Assembly (NCBI GenBank): GCA_900763685.1
Contig: CAAFLF010000027.1
Location: forward strand, 1 to 60,494
DNA length: 60,494 bases
Reading direction: 5' to 3'
Source of the DNA: an uncultured Oscillospiraceae bacterium
GTDB taxonomy: Bacteria > Bacillota > Clostridia > Oscillospirales > Oscillospiraceae
The notes below the pieces were generated by a model. That model was not told the origin of the DNA, ran no database searches, and was given only the letters and a program-made list of their open reading frames with translations. Positions 42,538-50,044 of this stretch are shown here, in pieces. A program made the position numbers and the translations under genes. How positions within the stretch are numbered: the first letter of the stretch is position 1; every line of letters begins with the position of its first letter.

Positions 42538-45033
42538 TTACTTGCCCACCTTGACGTTGGTGGTCAGCTTGGTGGCCTCCTTGTAGGGGCGGACCAGCAT
42601 GTAGATGATGAAGGCCAGGGCGGCGATGGCGGCGATGAGGCCGATGATGTTCAGGCTGCCGGTGAAGGCGCTGCCGAACTGGTTGATCATCAGGGCCACG
42701 AGGTACGCGAAGCCGCACTGATAGCCGATGGCGAACCAGGTCCACTTGGCGTTGTTCATCTCCCGCTTGATGGCGCCGATGGCGGCGAAGCAGGGAGCGC
42801 ACAGCAGGTTGAAGACCAGGAAGGAGTAAGCGGTGATGCCGGTGAAGGCCGCGGCCAGAGCCTGGTAGACATTGCTGTCGCCGCCGCCGTAGAGGATGCC
42901 CAGGGTGCCGACGATGTTCTCCTTGGCGACGAGGCCGGTGATGGAGGCCACGGTAGCCTGCCAGTTGCCCCAGCCCAGGGGGATGAAGATCCAGGCGATG
43001 GCGCTGCCGATCTTAGCGAGGATGGAGTTGCTGATCTGGTCCTCGGTGAGCATCTGGAAGGTGCCGTCCACCCAGCCGAAGTAGGTGGTGAACCAGACGA
43101 AGATGGTGGAGAGCAGGATGATGGTGCCGGCCTTCTTGATGAAGGACCAGCCGCGCTCCCACATGCTGCGCAGGACGTTGCCCAGGGTGGGCCAGTGGTA
43201 GGCGGGCAGCTCCATGACGAAGGGAGCGGGGTCGCCGGCGAACATCTTGGTCTTCTTCAGCATGATGCCGGAGATGATGATGGCGGCCATGCCGATGAAA
43301 TAAGCGGAGGTGGAGACCCAGGCGCTGCCGCCGAAGAGGGCGCCGGCGATCATGGCGATGAAGGGGACCTTGGCGCCGCAGGGGATGAAGGTGGTGGTCA
43401 TGATGGTCATGCGGCGGTCACGCTCGTTCTCGATGGTACGGGAGGCCATGATGCCGGGGATGCCGCAGCCGGTGCCGATGAGCATGGGGATGAAGGACTT
43501 GCCGGAGAGACCGAACTTACGGAAGATACGGTCCAGAACGAAGGCGATACGGGCCATGTAGCCGCAGGCTTCCAGGAAGGCCAGCAGCAGGAAGAGGACC
43601 AGCATCTGGGGCACGAAGCCCAGGACGGCGCCAACGCCGGCCACGATGCCGTCCAGGATCAGGCCGCTGAGCCAGTCCGCCGCGCCGGCGGCCTCCAGGC
43701 CGTTGCCGATGAGCACGGGCACGCCGGGGACCCACACGCCGTAGTCGGCGGGATCGGGCTCGTCGAAGCCGTTCTCCTCCAGGTAGCTGACGGCGTCCAC
43801 ATAGGTCATGGGAACGGTGGACTCCTCGTCGGCGTCCTCGGGGATGGCGTCATAGTAGACGGTCATGTCGTTGACGGCCAGGGTCTCCTCGTCCTCCACC
43901 TCGATGGTGGCGGAGTCGGAAGTGGGCTGGACGGCCTTCATGTCCGCGAGAGCGGCGTCGGCGTCGAAGTTCTCGTCCTCCAGGTCCAGCTCGTAGTAGC
44001 CGCTGACGGCCTCGGTGGCGGCGGTGTAGTTGTCAGCCACCTCGGTATACTCGGCGGTGCCGATGCCGAAGAGGTGCCAGCCATCGCCGAAGAGGCCGTC
44101 GTTGGCCCAGTCGGTGGCGGCGGAGCCCACGGTGACCATGGAGATGTAGTAGACCAGGAACATCACGACTGCGAAGATGGGCAGGCCCAGCCAGCGGTTG
44201 GTGACGACCTTATCGATCTTATCGGAGGCGGTGAGGCTGCCCTGGCTCTTCTTCTTGTAGCAGGACTTGATGATCTCGCCGATGTAGATGTAGCGCTCGT
44301 TGGTGATGATGGACTCGGCGTCGTCATCCAGCTCGCTCTCGGCGGCCTTGATGTCGTTCTCGATGTGGGCGGCCACGTCGGCGGGGATGCTGAGGTTGGA
44401 GAGGACCTTGTCGTCCCGCTCGAAGATCTTGATGGCGTACCAGCGCTGCTGCTCCTCGGGCATGTTGTGGACGGCGGCCTCCTCGATGTGGGCGATGGCG
44501 TGCTCCACGGGACCGGAGAAGGTGTGCATGGGGACGGTCTTGGTGTCCTTGGCGGCACGGATGGCGGCCTCGGCGGCCTCCATGACGCCGGTGCCCTTCA
44601 GGGCGGAGATCTCAACGATCTGGCAGCCCAGCTTCTCGGCGAGAGCCTTGGTGTCGATCTTATCGCCGTTCTTCTTGACGATATCCATCATGTTGATGGC
44701 GATGACCACGGGGATGCCAAGCTCGGTGAGCTGGGTGGTGAGGTAGAGGTTACGCTCCAGGTTGGTGCCGTCGATGATGTTCAGGATCACGTCGGGACGC
44801 TCGCCGATGAGGTAGTTCCGGGCCACGACCTCTTCCAGGGTGTAGGGGGACAGGGAGTAGATGCCGGGCAGGTCGGTGACGATGACGCCGTCGTGCTTCT
44901 TGAGCTTGCCCTCCTTCTTCTCCACGGTGACGCCGGGCCAGTTGCCCACGAACTGGTTGGAGCCGGTAAGGGCGTTGAACAGGGTGGTCTTGCCGCAGTT
45001 GGGGTTGCCCGCCAGGGCAATTCTGATATCCAT
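42538..45033 (-). CDS. feoB: Ferrous iron transporter FeoB with large acidic insertion
   Basis: An 831-residue protein. The N-terminal G domain has G1 GNPNCGKTT (9-17), a switch region around VGNWPGVTVEKKEG, G3 DLPG and G4 NMMD. A GDI-like helical domain reaches about residue 275, then about ten membrane helices with two Gate repeats; the pore motif GTGCGIPGIMASR is present. Between the first helix (about 283-303) and the next (from about 453) lies an extracytoplasmic insertion of roughly 115 residues (322-436), very rich in Asp and Glu, absent from typical FeoB. Together with FeoA it imports Fe2+. A hairpin at 45085-45105 and a degenerate operator precede it. Confidence 0.96.
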   Translation of the reverse strand: MDIRIALAGNPNCGKTTLFNALTGSNQFVGNWPGVTVEKKEGKLKKHDGVIVTDLPGIYSLSPYTLEEVVARNYLIGERPDVILNIIDGTNLERNLYLTTQLTELGIPVVIAINMMDIVKKNGDKIDTKALAEKLGCQIVEISALKGTGVMEAAEAAIRAAKDTKTVPMHTFSGPVEHAIAHIEEAAVHNMPEEQQRWYAIKIFERDDKVLSNLSIPADVAAHIENDIKAAESELDDDAESIITNERYIYIGEIIKSCYKKKSQGSLTASDKIDKVVTNRWLGLPIFAVVMFLVYYISMVTVGSAATDWANDGLFGDGWHLFGIGTAEYTEVADNYTAATEAVSGYYELDLEDENFDADAALADMKAVQPTSDSATIEVEDEETLAVNDMTVYYDAIPEDADEESTVPMTYVDAVSYLEENGFDEPDPADYGVWVPGVPVLIGNGLEAAGAADWLSGLILDGIVAGVGAVLGFVPQMLVLFLLLAFLEACGYMARIAFVLDRIFRKFGLSGKSFIPMLIGTGCGIPGIMASRTIENERDRRMTIMTTTFIPCGAKVPFIAMIAGALFGGSAWVSTSAYFIGMAAIIISGIMLKKTKMFAGDPAPFVMELPAYHWPTLGNVLRSMWERGWSFIKKAGTIILLSTIFVWFTTYFGWVDGTFQMLTEDQISNSILAKIGSAIAWIFIPLGWGNWQATVASITGLVAKENIVGTLGILYGGGDSNVYQALAAAFTGITAYSFLVFNLLCAPCFAAIGAIKREMNNAKWTWFAIGYQCGFAYLVALMINQFGSAFTGSLNIIGLIAAIAALAFIIYMLVRPYKEATKLTTNVKVGK

Positions 45034-45054
45034 GACTGAAACCTCTCTTTCCGC

Positions 45055-45072
45055 GGTTTGCTCATGCTAACC
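45055..45072. promoter_or_regulatory. Degenerate feo-type operator before feoB
   Basis: GGTTTGC-TCAT-GCTAACC: same 7-4-7 architecture as the other sites with one arm mismatch, extended by GC on both sides. It lies 22 bp upstream of feoB, between feoB and feoA, and could control an internal promoter. Confidence 0.5.
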
Positions 45073-45137
45073 GCTATTCCTGACAATGGGGCGCTGTGCC
45101 CCATTTTTCATACCTTGTCAGTGCCGGGGGACTGAGG

Positions 45138-45359
45138 TCACTGGACCTCGATCATTTCGGTGTCGGCCTTCCGCAGGCTCAGCTCGTAGCCGCGGACGGT
45201 GACTTCCATGGGGTCGCCCAGGGGCGCCACCTTGCGGACGTAGACCTCCACGCCCTTGGTGATGCCCATGTCCATGATGCGGCGCTTCACGGCGCCCTCG
45301 CCGTGCAGCTTCACGACCTTGGCGGTCTCGCCGATGGGGACTTCCTTCAGAGTTTTCAT
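45138..45359 (-). CDS. feoA: FeoA family protein, second in operon
   Basis: A 73-residue SH3-like protein: LKEVPIGETAKVVKLHGEG, RRRIMDMGITKGVEVYVRKVAPLGDPMEVTVRGYELSLRKADTEMIEV, with the conserved MG(I)xxG turn and PLGDPxE(V)xVRGYxLSLR block. FeoA supports FeoB-dependent Fe2+ uptake, probably at its G domain. ATG 45359 follows AAGGAGGAG. It is 104 bp upstream of feoB and 51 bp downstream of the other feoA. Confidence 0.95.
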   Translation of the reverse strand: MKTLKEVPIGETAKVVKLHGEGAVKRRIMDMGITKGVEVYVRKVAPLGDPMEVTVRGYELSLRKADTEMIEVQ

Positions 45360-45410
45360 CGCCAGTCTCCTCCTTGTAAAATATACCGTGATAAACGCGC
45401 TCTCGCGCCT

Positions 45411-45629
45411 TTATACCATGATCTTGCGGGCCATCTCCTCGCTGATGGCCACCCGGGCTTCCTTCACGTTGACGATCACGTTCCCGCCCATGGCGGTGAT
45501 GACGCTGACGTTCCCGCCCACGACGAAGCCCAGGTTCTCCAGGTGCTTCTTCACCTCGGGGGTCCCGCCGATCTTTTTGATGGTGTTCTCCACGCCGACG
45601 TCCGCAAGGCTCAGCGGCAGCATATCCAT
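45411..45629 (-). CDS. feoA: FeoA family protein, first in operon
   Basis: A 72-residue FeoA-domain protein (MDMLPLSLADVGVENTIKKI, LENLGFVVGGNVSVITAMGGNVIVNVKEARVAISEEMARKIMV). It differs from its neighbour by lacking the PLGDP block and by a GGNVIV strand, the variant usual for the first of two clostridial FeoA copies. ATG 45629 and ATG 45623 are both possible starts. The gene follows a 130-base leader containing three copies of the operator and a GGCCAGCC-TT-GGCTGGCC hairpin (45678-45695). Confidence 0.92.
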   Translation of the reverse strand: MDMLPLSLADVGVENTIKKIGGTPEVKKHLENLGFVVGGNVSVITAMGGNVIVNVKEARVAISEEMARKIMV

Positions 45630-45643
45630 CCCTCGCTTTCCGG

Positions 45644-45661
45644 GATTAGCGCTTGCTAACC
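45644..45661. promoter_or_regulatory. feo operator copy 1
   Basis: GATTAGC-GCTT-GCTAACC, one arm mismatch. It lies 15 bp before the first feoA start, inside the transcribed leader. Its spacer GCTT is identical to that of the DUF2325 site. Confidence 0.7.
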
Positions 45662-45708
45662 CCTGGTGTTTGAAATGGGCCAGCCTTGGCTGGCCGAAAG
45701 GGCCCAAT

Positions 45709-45726
45709 GATTAGCTTGCGCTAACC
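45709..45726. promoter_or_regulatory. feo operator copy 2
   Basis: GATTAGC-TTGC-GCTAACC. Its centre is 34 bp from that of copy 3 and 65 bp from copy 1; spacing near whole helical turns would place repressor dimers on related faces. Confidence 0.7.
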
Positions 45727-45742
45727 AATGCGTCAGAAAAAT

Positions 45743-45760
45743 GATTAGCTCCCGCTAACC
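45743..45760. promoter_or_regulatory. feo operator copy 3, at the transcription start
   Basis: GATTAGC-TCCC-GCTAACC, beginning 8 bases downstream of the -10 box of the feo promoter, where a bound repressor would block initiation. Confidence 0.75.
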
Positions 45761-45767
45761 AAGCCAT

Positions 45768-45796
45768 ATCCTACTCGAAAGGGAGGGATTTGTCAA
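45768..45796 (-). promoter_or_regulatory. feo operon promoter
   Basis: Minus strand TTGACA (45796-45791), 17-base spacer, TAGGAT (45773-45768). The predicted start near 45761 is at the edge of operator copy 3. The resulting leader before feoA is about 130 bases. Confidence 0.8.
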
Positions 45797-45948
45797 GAGG
45801 ATTTTTCCAGAAATCCGTCGTATTCCTGGCTTTCGGCGCTCTGCCCAAAGAGTTCGCCGCAGCTAACTCCCGGATTCGTGCAATCTGCGAAACGGGGTGC
45901 GGAGCACGCCCTTCCGCAAAAGTGTGTGCTCCGCCGCCCGAAGTCCTG

Positions 45949-46836
45949 TCAGTCCTCCCATTCCCAGGTCTCGCCGCCGTCATGACTGCGGAGGGTCAAG
46001 GTGTCCTCCCGAACCTCTCCCGTCTCATCCGAGGCACGAACCTGGATGAGCCAGCTGCCCTCCTGTCCCCGGAAGGCCGGGGACAGCGCCGTGGCCCAGG
46101 CCCCCCGCCAAGCCTCCGGCAGCTCCACCGCCAGGGGATCCCAGCTCTCGCCGCCGTCCCGTGTCTGCCAAATGTCCGGCCCCGTGTCCTCAAAGGGGCG
46201 GTAGCTGAGGAAGCCCCGCTCCTCCGAGGCAAAGCCTGCTCCGGTGAGGACGGCGCAGTGCTCCTCATAGGGATTTCCGATCTCCCGCCAGGTCTCACCA
46301 CCGTCCGAGGTGAGGTATATCCGCAGGGCTTGATGGTTCATGCTGGCTCCGGAGGTCAGCACAAGGTAGCCATCCTGTTGGCCGAAGAAGCCCAGATAGC
46401 CGCCGTCATAGCGCATCTCTTCCCGCTCCTCCCCCAGGAAGTTCCAGCGGTCGCTGCCCTCCAGGGTGGCGCTCCGCCAGGTCTCCCCGCCATCCTGGCT
46501 CAGAAGGACGCGGACCGGTGTCTCCGGCAGGAGCACGGCGATATTGTCCCCGTCGAGGCTCACCCACTCCCCTGCCGCCAGTTCCTCCCGGAGAACGGCG
46601 GGCTCCTTCCAGGGGGCTGCGGCGGAGAGAATCTCCCAGATTCCGCCGCCCCAGGCCGCTCCGGCGCAGAGAGTCAGCGCCAGGACCACGGCGGCGGCCA
46701 GAAGGACCGCACGCCGGGAAAGGCGCTTCCGCCGCTGTCCGGCCGTCTCCGTCAGGTGAAGGATCATTGCTTGCTTCTCCTCCGGGGAAAAGCGAAGACG
46801 TTCCACCGCCTGCCGGTATCCTCGCAGCTGCTCCAT
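45949..46836 (-). CDS. Membrane-anchored Asp-box (BNR) protein, likely sigma regulator
   Basis: A 295-residue protein from ATG 46836, two bases after the ECF sigma stop. Residues 1-35 are cytoplasmic and helical (MEQLRGYRQAVERLRFSPEEK). One transmembrane helix follows (about 40-65: AVLLAAAVVLALTLCAGAAWGG). The extracellular part carries four Asp-box repeats of form S/TxDGGxTW, ending SQDGGETW, TSDGGETW, TRDGGESW and SHDGGETW, as in sialidase/YCF48-like beta-propellers. The order (short cytoplasmic helix, one helix, sensor) and coupling to the ECF gene suggest an anti-sigma factor with a propeller sensor. Enzymatic sialidase activity is unlikely, since FRIP and catalytic residues are not seen. 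Confidence 0.78.
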   Translation of the reverse strand: MEQLRGYRQAVERLRFSPEEKQAMILHLTETAGQRRKRLSRRAVLLAAAVVLALTLCAGAAWGGGIWEILSAAAPWKEPAVLREELAAGEWVSLDGDNIAVLLPETPVRVLLSQDGGETWRSATLEGSDRWNFLGEEREEMRYDGGYLGFFGQQDGYLVLTSGASMNHQALRIYLTSDGGETWREIGNPYEEHCAVLTGAGFASEERGFLSYRPFEDTGPDIWQTRDGGESWDPLAVELPEAWRGAWATALSPAFRGQEGSWLIQVRASDETGEVREDTLTLRSHDGGETWEWED

Positions 46837-46838
46837 TC

Positions 46839-47303
46839 CTATCCCTCCTCCAAAAATTCCCGCAGTTTGGCCCGACCTCGGGCCAGGCGGGTATGCACTG
46901 TGCCCAGTGGCAGGCCCAGGATCTCCCCGATCTCCGCCGTCTGGTAGCCCTCGTAGTAGTAGAGGTAAATCACTGCCCGATAACGGGGCGGCAGACGGCC
47001 CACCGCTTCCCAGACGCCGCTCTCCTCCCGCGCCGGGGCCGGAAGCTCCGCGCAGGCTTCCAGCGGGCAGCCGCGCCGCCGCCAGGGGCTTCGCAGCAGG
47101 TCCCGGCAAGCGTTGGCGGCCATTTTCAGGATGTACGCCTTCTCGTGCTGGGGACTTTCAAAGCTCCGGGGTTCCGTCAGGAGCTTCAGGAAGACCGTCT
47201 GGCAAACGTCCTGGGCGTCGCTGGGCTCCCGGAGGTAACTCCGGCAAAGGCGCAGGATCGTATCGGCGTAGGTCTCCACCAGATACTCCGCCCTCTCCTC
47301 CAT
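46839..47303 (-). CDS. ECF-type RNA polymerase sigma factor
   Basis: A 154-residue protein with region 2 (VETYADTILRLCRSYLREPSDAQDVCQTVFLKLLTEP) and region 4 (LPPRYRAVIYLYYYEGYQTAEIGEILGLPLGTVHTRLARGRAKLREFL). It resembles the SigW/SigV-like groups of Firmicutes. ATG 47303, site GGAGGGA. Transcribed with the Asp-box protein gene. A second ECF factor of a different type is at 34840. Confidence 0.94.
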   Translation of the reverse strand: MEERAEYLVETYADTILRLCRSYLREPSDAQDVCQTVFLKLLTEPRSFESPQHEKAYILKMAANACRDLLRSPWRRRGCPLEACAELPAPAREESGVWEAVGRLPPRYRAVIYLYYYEGYQTAEIGEILGLPLGTVHTRLARGRAKLREFLEEG

Positions 47304-47386
47304 GATGGTCCCTCCTCCCTTGCGCTTTCACTGGGAATACGCTGCCGGACGGCAAAAACTTTCACGCTCTCCCGCTCTTTCTAAGG

Positions 47387-47415
47387 AAAAGGAAGAGGCA
47401 AGGCCTCTTCCTTTT
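47387..47415. terminator. Bidirectional terminator after the PFL-family gene
   Basis: Thirteen-base perfect arms (47387-47399 and 47403-47415) with A4 and T6 flanks, five bases past the minus-strand stop at 47420. Confidence 0.9.
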
Positions 47416-47419
47416 TTCT

Positions 47420-48778
47420 TCAGTTCTTCAGGCTGTGCAGGGGGGCGGGGATGCGGCCGCCTCTCTGGATGAAGGCCTCGGCGGACTCCCGGTGGACGGG
47501 CATCACCGGGGCGGAGCCCAAGAGGCCGCCCATCTCGATGGTGTCCCCCACGGTCTTGCCGGGGGCGGGCAGAAGGCGGACGGCGGTGGTCTTGCCGTTG
47601 ACCATGCCGATGGCGGCCTCGTCCGCGATGATGGCGGAAATGGTGGACGCCGGGGTGTCCCCGGGGACGGCGATCATGTCCAGGCCCACGGAGCAGACGC
47701 AGGTTATGGCCTCCAGCTTGTCCAGGGTCAGGGTGCCCCGCCGGGCGGCGGCGATCATGCCCTCATCCTCGCTGACGGGGATGAAGGCCCCGGAGAGGCC
47801 GCCCACGCTGGAGGACGCCATGACGCCGCCCTTCTTCACGGCGTCGTTGAGGAGGGCCAGGGCGGCGGTGGTGCCGTGGGTGCCGCAGACCTCGAGACCC
47901 AGCTCCTCCAGGATGCGGGCCACACTGTCCCCGATGGCGGGGGTGGGGGCCAGGGAGAGGTCCACGATGCCGAAGGGCACCCCCAGGCGGCGGCTGGCCT
48001 CCTGGGCCACCAGCTGACCCATGCGGGTCACCCGGAAGGCGGTCTTCTTGATGGTCTCCGCCGCGACGTCAAAGGGCTGGCCCCGGACGCTCTTGAGCGC
48101 GTGGTAGACGACGCCCGGGCCGGAGACGCCCACATTGATGACCTTCTCGGCCTCCCCTACCCCGTGGAAGGCGCCGGCCATGAAGGGGTTATCCTCCACG
48201 GCGTTGCAGAAGACCACGAGCTTGGCGCAGCCGAAACCGTCCTGGTCGGCGGTGCGGGCGGCGGTGTCCTTCACGATCTCCCCCAGGAGGCGGACGGCGT
48301 CCATATTGATGCCGGCCCGGGTGGAGCCCACGTTGACGGAGGAGCAGACCAGCTCCGTCTCGGCCAGGGCCTCCGGGATGGAGCGGATGAGCTTCTCGTC
48401 CGCCGCCGTCATGCCCTTCTGCACGAGGGCGGAGTAGCCGCCGATGAAGTTGACGCCGCAGGTCTTGGCGGCCCGGTCCAAGGCCAGGGCGAAGGGGACG
48501 TAGTCCTCCCCGCGGCTGGCGGCGGCCACCAGGGCCATGGGGGTCACGGAGACCCGCTTATTGACGATGGGGATGCCGAATTCCCGCTCGATGGCCTCGC
48601 CGGTGGCGACAAGGTTTTCGGCGCCGCGGGTGATCTTCTCGTAGATCTTGGCGCAGGCGGCCTTGGGGTCGGTATCGCAGCAGGAGAGGAGGGAGATCCC
48701 CATGGTGATGGTGCGGATGTCCAGGTGCTGCTGGTCGATCATCTCAATGGTGGAGAGGATGTCCTTCTGATCTAGCAT
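47420..48778 (-). CDS. PFL family protein (DUF711 / UPF0210)
   Basis: A 452-residue protein, standard for the family: [23 protein letters not shown] opening, [42 protein letters not shown], and a Gly-rich C-terminus ([13 protein letters not shown]). Structures of members resemble pyruvate-formate-lyase-like barrels but no reaction is established. It usually follows an ACT-domain regulator gene, as here. The site is TAGGAGG. A hairpin with a T run stands 19 bases before the start codon, so transcription from the ACT gene must pass a strong terminator. Confidence 0.93.
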   Translation of the reverse strand: MLDQKDILSTIEMIDQQHLDIRTITMGISLLSCCDTDPKAACAKIYEKITRGAENLVATGEAIEREFGIPIVNKRVSVTPMALVAAASRGEDYVPFALALDRAAKTCGVNFIGGYSALVQKGMTAADEKLIRSIPEALAETELVCSSVNVGSTRAGINMDAVRLLGEIVKDTAARTADQDGFGCAKLVVFCNAVEDNPFMAGAFHGVGEAEKVINVGVSGPGVVYHALKSVRGQPFDVAAETIKKTAFRVTRMGQLVAQEASRRLGVPFGIVDLSLAPTPAIGDSVARILEELGLEVCGTHGTTAALALLNDAVKKGGVMASSSVGGLSGAFIPVSEDEGMIAAARRGTLTLDKLEAITCVCSVGLDMIAVPGDTPASTISAIIADEAAIGMVNGKTTAVRLLPAPGKTVGDTIEMGGLLGSAPVMPVHRESAEAFIQRGGRIPAPLHSLKN

Positions 48779-49152
48779 AACTGCCTCCTAGGTAAATTCA
48801 AAAAAGCGGCTCCGCCGCTTTTTTGAAGGGATTTCACTACGCTCCGCGCCTCGGTCAGCCGCCAAAGGCGGCTGATTCGACGCTCGCTCCGGCGTCGGAG
48901 CAAACTTCGTATCCTTCGCTTTCGCCCTACGGGCGGAAGCTCACTCACTTCGTTGCTCCTCCTTTTCCCACCGGATCCGCTTCGCTGGGTTCCGGTGGGA
49001 GCCCTGAGGTGTTTTTCCCGACGTACGCGCCGCCGGGAAAAACGATTCGGATTCTTTCGCGCCTGCGGGCGCGAAACTCCGCGAGGCTTTTTTGTTGCCT
49101 CCCCGGTGAATCGCGGAAGAAGCGGCAAAGCCGTTTCTTCCGCGAGATACTC
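48779..49152. repeat. Hairpin array between the ACT and PFL genes
   Basis: 374 bp packed with perfect or near-perfect stems: 48797-48827, 48856-48874, 48878-48897, 48966-49000, 49011-49043, 49055-49076 and 49111-49145. Between the stems the sequence repeats GAGCGAAG/GTGAGTGAG-like strings. Both strands stay open for over 100 codons but have no ribosome binding site and repetitive composition, so I do not call a gene. It may be a multi-hairpin mobile repeat (REP/BIME-like) or a structured leader of the PFL gene. Confidence 0.65.
48797..48827 (-). terminator. Terminator/attenuator directly before the PFL gene
   Basis: Fourteen-base perfect arms (48797-48810 and 48814-48827) with loop TCC. On the minus strand the descending arm holds six T. 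It ends 19 bases upstream of the PFL start codon, the place expected for an attenuator or riboswitch expression platform. Confidence 0.75.
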
Positions 49153-49422
49153 TTAGATCCGGTGCATGGCGTCGAAGATCTCCTGGCGCTGGATGCGGAT
49201 GGAGATGCCCATCTCCGCTCCCAGGGCGTCCAGCTTGGCGGCGAGATCCGTGAAGGAGCAGGGGAGGTCCCCCACGTCCACGGCCATGAACATGGTGAAT
49301 TTCTCCTGGAGGATGGTCTGGGAGATGTCCAGGATGTTGACGTTGTTGTCCGCCAGCAGGCGGCAGAGGGCGGCGATGATGCCCACCCGGTCGTTGCCCA
49401 CCGCGGTGAGGATGGCGCGCAT
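49153..49422 (-). CDS. ACT domain protein (UPF0237, GcvR-like)
   Basis: An 89-residue single ACT domain: AILTAVGNDRVGIIAALCRLLADNNVNILDISQTILQEKFTMFMAVDV, then FTDLAAKLDALGAEMGISIRIQRQEIFDAMHRI. This is the stand-alone ACT form always found with PFL/DUF711 genes in Firmicutes; it probably binds an amino acid. ATG 49422 follows AAAGGAG. The partner gene lies 374 bp downstream rather than directly adjacent. Confidence 0.94.
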   Translation of the reverse strand: MRAILTAVGNDRVGIIAALCRLLADNNVNILDISQTILQEKFTMFMAVDVGDLPCSFTDLAAKLDALGAEMGISIRIQRQEIFDAMHRI

Positions 49423-49451
49423 AAGGGTCACACTCCTTTGTTGTGGGGCCC

Positions 49452-49952
49452 TCACCAGGCGATGGGGGCCATGGCCGCCGCGTCCCCCGGCTCCAGGAAG
49501 GGCGGGAGGCAGGGCGGGCGGAAGGAAAAGAGGATATAGGCGACGCCCAGGGCCGCCAGCAGCACCGTCCAGACCGGGCCGCCCCGCCAGCGCTCGGCGA
49601 GCGCCAGGGTCAGGGCGGTGAGGACGATCCAGAGCAGCATGAGGGCGGCGGTATCCTGGGTCAGGGAGCCTGCCAGGGTGCCGATCCCCGCCATCAGGAG
49701 GGCGGCGAGGAAGACCGGCATGGCCGCCCGGCGGAGGGTGGCCCGGAGACCGCCGCTCTGCCGGGATGTCAGGGCGAGGCAGAGGAGGGGCGGGAAGAAG
49801 GCCAGCTTCGAGAGCTCCCAGGCGGAGGCGTTTTTCGGCAGCAGGGCCCCGAGGACACCGCCGGAGAGGGCGTCGTGGAGCAGGAGCGTCACCGCTCCCA
49901 GCCCCAGCGTCAGGGGGAAGCGCAGGGCGAAGCGGGTAAAGGGTTCTTTCAC
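49452..49952 (-). CDS. Hypothetical membrane protein
   Basis: A 166-residue protein with five hydrophobic segments and little else (LTLGLGAVTLLLHDAL, FFPPLLCLAL, FLAALLMAGIGTLAGSL, LMLLWIVLTALTLAL, VLLAALGVAYILF). I choose GTG 49952 because GAGGTGAT lies at ideal distance; GTG 49961 or ATG 49958 add up to three residues. Family unknown; it could be a DUF6512-like protein, but I am not certain. It is located between lysC and the ACT gene on the same strand and may be part of that transcription unit. Confidence 0.65.
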   Translation of the reverse strand: MKEPFTRFALRFPLTLGLGAVTLLLHDALSGGVLGALLPKNASAWELSKLAFFPPLLCLALTSRQSGGLRATLRRAAMPVFLAALLMAGIGTLAGSLTQDTAALMLLWIVLTALTLALAERWRGGPVWTVLLAALGVAYILFSFRPPCLPPFLEPGDAAAMAPIAW

Positions 49953-50044
49953 GGTCATCACCTCACGGCCAGTCTATGCCGGGAGGGGGCGGGGCAGAAC
50001 CGGAGGGGCGCCCTGAGGGGGGACGCTCCGGGCTTCGGCGGGCC

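Noticed and set aside
45949..46836. Sialidase enzyme
   Set aside because: Asp-boxes alone do not make a sialidase; the FRIP motif and the catalytic Arg triad, Tyr and Glu cannot be identified, and the gene is coupled to an ECF sigma factor.
48772..49128. Protein-coding genes in the hairpin array (open frames on both strands)
   Set aside because: No ribosome binding site, composition dominated by stem-loop repeats, and no recognisable domain.
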